DNA of 5,989 bases from Bacilli bacterium (lineage in GTDB: Bacteria > Bacillota_I > Bacilli_A > RFN20 > CAG-288). Positions 1 to 5,684 of this stretch are shown piece after piece. The stretch covers positions 1 to 5,989 of the forward strand of contig JAQWCB010000058.1 in the NCBI GenBank assembly GCA_028707375.1. Direction: 5' to 3'. The notes under the pieces are model-generated. The model made no database searches and was not told the origin of the DNA. It saw only the letters and a program-made list of their open reading frames with translations. Within the stretch, counting starts at the first letter, position 1. Every line of letters starts with the position of its first letter. Both the position numbers and the translations under genes were made by a program.

Positions 1-196
1 GATTTATTGTAAGTCCCATTTTCTTAGCCACAAAGTTGATGCTTTTCTTCGCTTTCTGGAAAAACTCTTTATTCAAACCGGAATTCTCAACTAATTCCAC
101 TATATTTTCTATATGGTCTAAAGAGGTCTTAAGAACCTTTTTATCAACTTTTTCGTTGACACTCTCGTCTTTCTGTGTAATGTTCAACTGTCTCAT
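1..196 (-). CDS. N-terminal fragment of an unrecognised protein (possibly an AAA-family ATPase), cut by the left edge
   Basis: An open frame runs from ATG at 196-194 to the left edge without a stop and gives 65 residues, starting MRQLNITQKD and ending FVAKKMGLTIN. It is rich in Lys, Glu and Asn and looks helical, with no signal peptide or membrane segment. A promoter-like TATCTTTG lies just upstream, and the previous gene ends in a terminator, so this is probably the first gene of a new unit. The start MRQL resembles the start of Bacteroidota RpoD, but the sequence then diverges and lacks the sigma-70 region 1.2 continuation. The segment around residues 44-65 (a helix followed by a KKMGLT turn) reminds me of the N-terminal region of Bacteroidota AAA-family ATPases. 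That is a memory-based guess and the diagnostic Walker motifs would lie outside the window. The coding call is fairly safe; the product is not. Confidence 0.62.
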   Translation of the reverse strand, partial: MRQLNITQKDESVNEKVDKKVLKTSLDHIENIVELVENSGLNKEFFQKAKKSINFVAKKMGLTIN

Positions 197-212
197 ATCT
201 ATTGTTTTTATA

Positions 213-237
213 CAAAGATATGCACAGCGTGCGCCAA
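213..237 (-). promoter_or_regulatory. Putative Bacteroides-type promoter of the left-edge gene
   Basis: On the minus strand, 220-213 reads TATCTTTG, an exact match to the Bacteroidota -7 consensus TAnnTTTG. A TTTG lies at 237-234, but the gap of 13-14 bases is shorter than the roughly 19-21 usual for the -33 element, so the -33 assignment is doubtful. The start codon at 196 would leave a leader of about ten bases. It sits between a terminator and a start codon, which supports it. Confidence 0.5.
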
Positions 238-264
238 ATAATAGCACAGGCATAGATTGTCTCT

Positions 265-291
265 AAAAAAACTGCCCGTATGAGCAGTTTT
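265..291 (-). terminator. Intrinsic terminator after the zinc-finger gene (probably bidirectional)
   Basis: The arms AAAACTGC (268-275 on the plus strand) and GCAGTTTT (284-291) pair perfectly over eight bases around an eight-base loop. Read on the minus strand, the hairpin ends in a run of seven T (271-265), as expected of a rho-independent terminator. It begins 18 bases after the stop of the zinc-finger gene and separates it from the next gene. In the plus direction the right arm is followed by CTT, so it could also stop opposing transcription, less efficiently. Confidence 0.85.
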
Positions 292-308
292 CTTCATGCA
301 ATGAGAGA

Positions 309-560
309 TTAAAGAGCTGGAGCATGCTTTCCTTTGTTTGAACCATCTGGGTGTCGATGACACCAAGCACCCGTTAGCGAGGTTAATGAGGAATAAGAAG
401 TCCCACAGTATTTACAGGTGTATTTGCTCTTTTCACTGCCTTCGTATAACTTGTGTTTCCCTTTATTTGATCCGTTGGGATGTCGATGACACCATGCTCC
501 GGTCAAAGATGTTACACTTGAATACTTTGTTCCACAATATTCACAATAAAAATTTGCCAT
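309..560 (-). CDS. Small protein of two tandem Cys/His zinc-finger-like repeats
   Basis: This 83-aa protein consists almost entirely of two copies of a 32-residue unit, residues 5-36 and 48-79, joined by a short linker with the sequence LYEGSEKSKY. Each unit has a CxxC knuckle (C6/C9; C49/C52), a third Cys 14 residues later (C24; C67) in the motif AWCHRHP, and a His eleven residues after that (H36; H79). Further His residues sit at 25, 27, 68 and 70. CxxC-x14-C-x11-H is a plausible four-ligand zinc site; which His binds is not decided by the sequence. I recall similar short repeat proteins in Bacteroides and Prevotella, with no known function. There is no enzyme domain, signal peptide or membrane segment. 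DNA, RNA or protein binding are all possible. The ATG at 560 directly precedes the first repeat. The gene has its own promoter-like element upstream and a strong terminator downstream, so it may be expressed separately from the DUF262 operon. Confidence 0.82.
   Translation of the reverse strand: MANFYCEYCGTKYSSVTSLTGAWCHRHPNGSNKGKHKLYEGSEKSKYTCKYCGTSYSSLTSLTGAWCHRHPDGSNKGKHAPAL
324..419 (-). repeat. Second copy of the zinc-finger coding repeat
   Basis: This encodes residues 48-79 of the 83-aa protein. It matches the unit at 453-548 at 27 of 32 residues, and by my hand count at about 65 of 96 bases, without gaps. The unit offset is 129 bases. Confidence 0.8.
453..548 (-). repeat. First copy of the zinc-finger coding repeat
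   Basis: This encodes residues 5-36 of the 83-aa protein and is the partner of 324-419. All putative zinc ligands occupy identical positions in the two copies. The five residue differences are at unit positions 1, 3, 8, 12 and 25. Confidence 0.8.
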
Positions 561-593
561 AACATTTCGATTTTAATGGTTTATATATTTTTG

Positions 594-619
594 CAAAATT
601 ACTTCTTGATTATGCCAAA
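594..619 (-). promoter_or_regulatory. Putative Bacteroides-type promoter of the zinc-finger gene
   Basis: On the minus strand, 601-594 reads TAATTTTG, an exact TAnnTTTG -7 element, 33 bases before the ATG at 560. A TTTG sits at 619-616, 14 bases upstream of it, closer than the usual -33 spacing. The gap 561-644 otherwise holds an A/T-rich leader and a weak imperfect inverted repeat (561-581), with no terminator for the upstream genes. Read-through from the operon into the zinc-finger gene therefore remains possible. Confidence 0.5.
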
Positions 620-644
620 AGAGAGCATTAGTCTGACCCGATAA

Positions 645-860
645 TTAACGAATTGTGTTTTCTTTCCACTCTTTATCTGATGCAAAACTTGTTAGATCTA
701 TGCTATCGCCGGTAAAGCCGTGCTCTCTTGCAAAATCTTCATCTACCCATGCAGTCATATCAAGACCTGATTCATCACAAATTTTATAATATTCACTCTC
801 GGATATTTCTTTGTATAAATATCTCGCTCTTATTTCCATCCATTTTTCAGTATGTGTCAT
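645..860 (-). CDS. 71-aa acidic protein of unknown function, last gene of the DUF262 operon
   Basis: I do not recognise this protein. It has 71 residues, 17 acidic against 9 basic, so a net charge near -8, with several aromatic residues (WMEIRARYLY, SEYYK, AWVDEDF, KEWKE). The first 30 residues look helical; the stretch ISESEYYKICDESGLD has the look of a short helix-turn-helix-like packing unit but matches no DNA-binding motif I can name. There are no membrane segments or signal peptide. The ATG at 860-858 follows the phosphoesterase stop by ten bases, which argues for a real co-transcribed gene and not a chance frame; opposite-strand frames here are less coherent. Its acidity and position could fit a small regulator, partner or inhibitor of the larger proteins, but that is speculation. 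It is a plausible real gene of unknown role. Confidence 0.65.
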   Translation of the reverse strand: MTHTEKWMEIRARYLYKEISESEYYKICDESGLDMTAWVDEDFAREHGFTGDSIDLTSFASDKEWKENTIR

Positions 861-870
861 TTGCCGCTAT

Positions 871-1476
871 TTATATATCAAATACGATAGGGTTATTTAA
901 TAGTCGATAATTTTCATCTACTAATGCTGCATTGGCAAAGGTCGTATATTTAGACTCCTCAATACCATAAGCATCGTGGATATGCCCGAAAAGATGATAA
1001 CGAGGACGAATCTCTAATATCTTTTGAAGTAAATCAGGGCAACCATAAGAAATATTATTGGCGTTATCCAAAATACCAAGCGGTGGGCGATGCGAAATCA
1101 AAATATCTGTTCTCGCCGGAATTTGTGCAATCTTATTGAAATATTGATCACTCACGTCATCAGAAAAGAAAAATGGAATACCCCAAAATTTCAAGCCGTT
1201 TATTGTTATGCCACTATTGTAGATGTAAAAACAGTTTTCAGGCAAAAATCGCTGTATTTTTTCTATCCTTTTTCCCTCTAAACAATAATCGTGATTACCG
1301 GCAATAAAAATTTTGTATTGATAATCTAACGCTCCAAACCATTCAACAAAATCTACAACTTCCTTGCCAGTACCAGCATAAGAAATATCACCAGAATGGA
1401 CAATAATATCGGCAGCAGGTAAATTATTTAACTGCCGATGTAGGTTGTGAGTGTCGGAGATATGGAGGAGGCGCAT
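871..1476 (-). CDS. Calcineurin-like metallophosphoesterase, MPPED/239AB type
   Basis: This 201-aa protein has the full set of calcineurin-like phosphoesterase motifs in order: ISDTH (D8, H10), SGD (D30), GNHD (N61, H62, D63), ISHRPP (H129) and FGHIH (H165, H167). These residues normally hold two metal ions and hydrolyse phosphomono- or diesters. The layout around SHRPPLGILD, LFGHIHDAYG and the following FANAA (N182) is that of the MPPED1/2 (239AB) subgroup, whose length is similar. It is cytosolic, with no signal peptide. A longer frame could begin at 1524, inside the upstream gene. The ATG at 1476 is preferred because it puts MRLLHISDTH at the start, as usual for the family, and follows the upstream stop by four bases. 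No good Shine-Dalgarno box is seen, so translational coupling is likely. The substrate is unknown; possibilities include cyclic nucleotides, nucleotides or nucleic-acid ends. Family confidence is high, role in the operon uncertain. Confidence 0.93.
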   Translation of the reverse strand: MRLLHISDTHNLHRQLNNLPAADIIVHSGDISYAGTGKEVVDFVEWFGALDYQYKIFIAGNHDYCLEGKRIEKIQRFLPENCFYIYNSGITINGLKFWGIPFFFSDDVSDQYFNKIAQIPARTDILISHRPPLGILDNANNISYGCPDLLQKILEIRPRYHLFGHIHDAYGIEESKYTTFANAALVDENYRLLNNPIVFDI

Positions 1477-1480
1477 AGGA

Positions 1481-3844
1481 TTAAGAATTACTATGATATA
1501 TTGCTTTACAAAAATCAACAACAATTTCTATTCTATCCCTATCGTGACTTTCTATTAGCAGAAGTTGGTCACTAATGTTGAATTTCTGTCTCATTACATC
1601 ATCTAACTGATAATTTTCGGGTAGTTCCATTGCCCATCCTTTTTGTTCGCAATATAAAACGATACCATTTTTAAGAACTAAACCGGAGGTATAACTATAT
1701 TGTGTATAACAATGTCTTTCTTCACAAATAGTGTCGTCTAATAAATTGCTGGCAACCAACACATAAGGATTTATGTGATAAGCAAGTAAAGGATTAGAGC
1801 CAAAGCTTCCAAGTAGTCTTATTTCAAAATCGTTATTCCAAGCAAAATAGTTGGTTCTTGATAGCATTTGAGGATATTTCAAGAAATAATATGCCCAATT
1901 ACGCTCTGTGAGCGTATCTAAATAATTATCGATTATGTTTTGAAGCTTTTCTTGAGAGGTATTACTGGTGTTATCCGCAATATAAAGATCCAACAATTGC
2001 GTAATAACCACATCAGTAACTTTGTCATCTCTTGAAGTTAATATCAGATTCCATTGATCTAATTTCCCAAAGAACCACATTTCTCCAAGTTTACAATTTT
2101 TCGTGTAAAAACCATCGTATCCGCAGGCAATCAAAGCACCAATTATCAATGCGTCGTCATTGTTTCTTGACCAAATAGTTCTAACCGCCCCTGAATAGTG
2201 AGCCAATTTATCCTTGTTTTTTAATGGATTCAATTTATGAATAAGCCCTCCAAATAGCTTAAATTCTTCTAACTTAAAGAGAGCCTGATTTATTGTTTCA
2301 TTTTTTAGCGCAACAACATGTGCCTTTTCTATTTCGGTAGCCAATGCATCATCTGCTATATTCGTTTCTTTATTGTCTAGGGTAGAGAGGAGCAGTGTAT
2401 ACACATCCTCATTCTCAATCAACTGAGAAAAAAGCTTCAAATATTTACCCCAATAATTGATACGAACATTGGTATTATATACCACTTCATTTCTTTGACG
2501 AGTGGCTTGTAACAAATTCCGTATCACGCGAACATAGTTTTTCAAGCCTTCTGTAGGTTGACTTAGATTGTATTTTAAGGCATAGGAAAAGATGCAATAA
2601 AAAAGAATTCGATTTCGATTGTCAAAATCTTTTCCTTCCATCAGACATCTACTAAAAAGGTTGGAGCAGTTGCTTCCATCTATCGGGCGAACTTGATTAG
2701 CATATTTATCGTCTATTTTCTCTGTTAAGAATATACCGGAGAAGAAATCAGCGATCCGTTTAACATCCACTTTGCCCTCATTAATACTCAATTGATGCAA
2801 CCAATTAAGCGTATCAAACAAGAAATCAACATTCTGTTTTTTATAAAAAACAGAAAAATCACTATCAAAGTCTTTCGCCTCTTTATCTAAATTATCTTTG
2901 AAATAACAAACCTGAGCGATGAAGACAAAATAGTTCATAAAGCAGCTATCAGTATCGATATCCTTATTTTGTCGTGAGAAATTCCAAAATAAATCCATCC
3001 AAATACTATCCACATTAAATGAGAAATAGTTCCCGTAATTTACCTCAATGTTTTCATTTTTAAATTCATATGTGCGTGTTGCTGCAACATAATCCGTATG
3101 CTCAGAAGACAACAAGCCCAAAAACTCTGCTTTGAAATTTTCAAACGAAGTTAAGGGTTTCCCTCTTGAATTCATTTTGATATACAGTTCATCAGTCAGT
3201 TTGAATTCTTCGGAATGAATGTCAATATAATCAAATGTGATTATATCCTTATTTAGCAAACCGTTCCATGAATTTGTTGTCTCGAAGTGATGTTCTTCAA
3301 TGGCATCCAACATAGTAATCATGGAGACAACGGTAGGATCGCTGGACCAAGAGGTCATAAACCAAGGAGCATCTATGATCCGCTTACTCAAACAATCATC
3401 AGAGCAAAGCAGACCGTTCTCAACCAATTCGTGACAAAAACGCTTGCCCGAATTTCTTGTTTCATACGAAAACTTCTGCAACCAAGTTTTTACGTCATCG
3501 ACCAGACACTCGTAATCCTGTAGTTCTTTGCTTCCATCTACATTCTCTTCTTCCACTTGTTTGATTTTTCGGGGAGCTAAATACCAATGCAACAACCACA
3601 AGGTGGTTAATCGCTGCTGTCCATCGAGAGGAATAAATGCTTTATCGGTATCGTTGATAGAGTCTGAATAACCATAAACAAAATCAAGATTTAGATTTTT
3701 ATTATTATCTAATGCGTTCTTAATACTAGCCACAAAACCGTTTCTTAATTTACTTTCTTCTTTTCTTCCTTGGGCATAATCTCGTTGTATTTGCGGAATA
3801 CGGATATGATACTCGTTCATTAATTGATATAGTGTGTATTTCAT
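1481..3844 (-). CDS. Large DUF262 protein (GmrS-like) without a DUF1524 domain
   Basis: A 787-aa protein whose N-terminal third is a DUF262 (ParB/Srx-like fold) domain. The entry motif is IPQIQRDYAQGR at residues 16-27, the nucleotide-binding signature DGQQRLTTL at 74-82, and the third motif YIKMNSRGKPLTSFENFKAE around 221-240. DUF262 proteins such as GmrS, SspE and BrxU use the DGQQR region for nucleotide hydrolysis tied to recognition of modified DNA. The remaining ~540 residues hold no EHIxxQ or NLxLL...N motif, so no HNH nuclease is visible. They are largely helical, with a segment RNWAYYFLKYPQML at 649-662 that recurs near the C-terminus of large DUF262 proteins as I recall them. The start at 3844 places the domain at the very N-terminus, 12 bases after the upstream stop, with a GGAAG four bases before the ATG. 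It probably partners the nuclease-bearing DUF262 protein upstream; alternatively it is an independent sensor. Domain call is firm, function inferred. Confidence 0.9.
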   Translation of the reverse strand: MKYTLYQLMNEYHIRIPQIQRDYAQGRKEESKLRNGFVASIKNALDNNKNLNLDFVYGYSDSINDTDKAFIPLDGQQRLTTLWLLHWYLAPRKIKQVEEENVDGSKELQDYECLVDDVKTWLQKFSYETRNSGKRFCHELVENGLLCSDDCLSKRIIDAPWFMTSWSSDPTVVSMITMLDAIEEHHFETTNSWNGLLNKDIITFDYIDIHSEEFKLTDELYIKMNSRGKPLTSFENFKAEFLGLLSSEHTDYVAATRTYEFKNENIEVNYGNYFSFNVDSIWMDLFWNFSRQNKDIDTDSCFMNYFVFIAQVCYFKDNLDKEAKDFDSDFSVFYKKQNVDFLFDTLNWLHQLSINEGKVDVKRIADFFSGIFLTEKIDDKYANQVRPIDGSNCSNLFSRCLMEGKDFDNRNRILFYCIFSYALKYNLSQPTEGLKNYVRVIRNLLQATRQRNEVVYNTNVRINYWGKYLKLFSQLIENEDVYTLLLSTLDNKETNIADDALATEIEKAHVVALKNETINQALFKLEEFKLFGGLIHKLNPLKNKDKLAHYSGAVRTIWSRNNDDALIIGALIACGYDGFYTKNCKLGEMWFFGKLDQWNLILTSRDDKVTDVVITQLLDLYIADNTSNTSQEKLQNIIDNYLDTLTERNWAYYFLKYPQMLSRTNYFAWNNDFEIRLLGSFGSNPLLAYHINPYVLVASNLLDDTICEERHCYTQYSYTSGLVLKNGIVLYCEQKGWAMELPENYQLDDVMRQKFNISDQLLLIESHDRDRIEIVVDFCKAIYHSNS

Positions 3845-3856
3845 TTGTCTTCCATT

Positions 3857-5656
3857 TTAATTCGTGAAATAATTGTAAACCGTTTGGATGCTTTCAAGGT
3901 AAGCCTTTCTGTCGTCCTCTCGCCAATAAACATTATCTTTGGGATGCTTGGTATAGGTTTTTAAGAAAACATTCCGAGTACAAAGAGGGATGTAGTGATT
4001 TTCCACTTCTCTTTTCTTTATTTTCTCTCTTTTTACATCAAAACTTGAATTATTCAGCTGACTATTGGTGTGTGAATCCAACAAACAAAGATTCGTAATG
4101 GAGTGCTTTTCTTTGTCCGTGATTCCACTTTTTTTGTTAAGAAAAATAGTTACCCAACTGGTTAAATCATTAAAATCTTCTTCTTTTATATCAGCAAAAG
4201 AACGCATATCTCTTAATTTGTGTACTAGCTCTTGGGCGTCCTCATCCTTGGACAAAGAATCTATGTGATCGTCCAGCCAAGAATTTTGTTTATCCCGATC
4301 CTTTATTGTTTCCGAATTTTGCGCATGTATATGTTCTAAGCTCCATTTATTCTTATCCCTATCTTTCTTGAATAATTTAAAGGGGAAATAAGCGTTTTCT
4401 TTATCATTCACAAGGGTTGAATAAACATTGTGTATTAAAAGAATCTTATGGATCGCATTTTTATCATCCTCGTAACTCAAGTTTAAAATCGGCTTCTTTA
4501 TTTTTATGGATTCTGAAATTTCATTTCTTAGATAAGCTTCTAATCGAGATTTTGAGATTTCTTTGGATTTTGAGATTAATGTTTCGATAATTTGCTCTCG
4601 TTGCGAACTGTATACAGTAATCAAGAAACCAATATAATGATAAAGCATCCGATTATTATACCACTCTTCGAAATATTCAAAATATTCGACCACCTCATTC
4701 CATATTTTTTCAACAGCTTCGATACGAGATAATTCGTTCTCTTCCATTAGTTCGTCCAAATAACGAGAGAAGATTAAGAAAGTAGAGTATTTCTTTGGTT
4801 TTTCCTCAAAATATCGCTTTTTCTTTTGCAGTTTATTAGCGATAAGATCAAAGATAAACTCAATATGCGTAGGTTTTTCTGCTGAATTTTCATTCAAGAA
4901 AAACCAAAAATCTTCTTGCTGCAAGGCATTTTCTATTTTATCCCATTCGGTGGCCAAATGATGAAGTTTCATCCTATTGTATTTCAATTCAGTTTCCAAA
5001 TATTTGTCACTTTGCAACAACAAAGCTTTCGTAAGTTCGGCATCGGTAAGCGATATTTTCCCCACATTAAGTCGAATAAACACATCAATAGGGTTTGTGC
5101 CTTCGTCAACTATATACTTGATAACTCGAACATTTCTTTTCGCCCTCTTTTTCGAGTCAACTCTCGTTTTACTAAGAAGAATGGAGGTTATGTCACTTTT
5201 AGCTTCGGGATGGATATTAAACCATTTTTCAATGTGGTTGTAAGCATTACAAATATGGAAATAATCAATATTGGAATCATCAATTCCTGTGTTGATAAAT
5301 TCTTTTTGTCGTAGGAAATTCTCGCAATCTTTTCGCGTGGTATAATCCAGAGAGAAAATCGTATAATCAGCAAGCCCTAACGATTGGGGTGTTCCTGCTT
5401 TTTCAAGATAAGTCAGTATAATATAAAGCGTGGTAAGTCGTTGCTGCCCATCCAATACATCATAACTTCCATCTTCTTTGTTTTCCATTAAAACAATCGG
5501 CTGCAAACAGTAAAAATCGCCGCTATCGTTGGCCTCGCTAAAGGCCCATAAGTCATCCAACAACTCTGTAACTTCCTGATTTTCCCAGCGATAGCCTCGT
5601 TGATAAGCGGGAATATTAAACTTAAGTCCCATTAATTCTATTATGGCTGTTGTCAT
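3857..5656 (-). CDS. DUF262-DUF1524 protein, fused GmrSD-like modification-dependent restriction enzyme
   Basis: A 599-aa protein with DUF262 at the N-terminus and a DUF1524 HNH-like nuclease at the C-terminus, the fused form of the GmrS/GmrD type IV restriction enzymes. DUF262 motifs are IPAYQRGYRWE (15-25), CLQPIVL (50-56), DGQQRLTTL (69-77) and FIRLNVGKISLTDAELTKA (193-211). The middle ~215-430 is mostly helical and charged. DUF1524 motifs are SLEHIHAQN (439-447, H442 and H444) and ITNLCLLDSHTNSQLNN then FDVK (520-542, N531, K542). The usual EHIxPQ has Ala for Pro here, a change I recall in Bacteroidota members. Known relatives bind or hydrolyse nucleotides through DUF262 and cut phage DNA bearing modified cytosines or respond to phosphorothioates; the target of this one cannot be read from sequence. 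The start at 5656 puts the domain first and follows the exonuclease stop by 28 bases of A-rich sequence with no Shine-Dalgarno box. All key motifs look intact. Confidence 0.93.
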   Translation of the reverse strand: MTTAIIELMGLKFNIPAYQRGYRWENQEVTELLDDLWAFSEANDSGDFYCLQPIVLMENKEDGSYDVLDGQQRLTTLYIILTYLEKAGTPQSLGLADYTIFSLDYTTRKDCENFLRQKEFINTGIDDSNIDYFHICNAYNHIEKWFNIHPEAKSDITSILLSKTRVDSKKRAKRNVRVIKYIVDEGTNPIDVFIRLNVGKISLTDAELTKALLLQSDKYLETELKYNRMKLHHLATEWDKIENALQQEDFWFFLNENSAEKPTHIEFIFDLIANKLQKKKRYFEEKPKKYSTFLIFSRYLDELMEENELSRIEAVEKIWNEVVEYFEYFEEWYNNRMLYHYIGFLITVYSSQREQIIETLISKSKEISKSRLEAYLRNEISESIKIKKPILNLSYEDDKNAIHKILLIHNVYSTLVNDKENAYFPFKLFKKDRDKNKWSLEHIHAQNSETIKDRDKQNSWLDDHIDSLSKDEDAQELVHKLRDMRSFADIKEEDFNDLTSWVTIFLNKKSGITDKEKHSITNLCLLDSHTNSQLNNSSFDVKREKIKKREVENHYIPLCTRNVFLKTYTKHPKDNVYWREDDRKAYLESIQTVYNYFTN

Positions 5657-5684
5657 AATCTTTATTGTTTTTTAATCTATAATT

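Noticed and set aside
36..266. Plus-strand open frame of 76 codons with a hydrophobic, Phe/Ser-rich translation
   Set aside because: It is antisense to the better-supported left-edge gene, runs into the terminator hairpin, has no start-site signals, and its composition is what an antisense reading of a Lys/Glu-rich gene gives.
338..562. Plus-strand open frame opposite the zinc-finger gene
   Set aside because: The two repeats and their Cys/His pattern only make sense on the minus strand; the opposite frame exists because both copies lack stops in that register.
561..581. Imperfect inverted repeat AACATT / AATGGTT before the zinc-finger start codon as an operator
   Set aside because: Short, with an unpaired base and AT-rich; expected by chance at this composition.
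611..632. Possible hairpin (TATGCC...GCATTA) after the 71-aa gene as operon terminator
   Set aside because: Only about four consecutive base pairs form and no T-run follows, so it is too weak to call a terminator.
1477..1524. Extended N-terminus of the phosphoesterase starting at 1524
   Set aside because: It would overlap the upstream gene by 44 bases and put 16 residues of no family resemblance before the conserved MRLLHISDTH start.
4916..5314. Plus-strand open frame of 132 codons inside the fused DUF262 gene
   Set aside because: It lies wholly antisense to a gene with intact motifs on both sides; low-complexity Phe/Ser/Ile content and no recognisable domain.
1481..5656. The two DUF262 genes as one gene split by a frameshift or as a recent duplication
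   Set aside because: Each has its own complete set of DUF262 motifs, start and stop, and outside the motifs the proteins are dissimilar, so they are distinct ancient paralogues.
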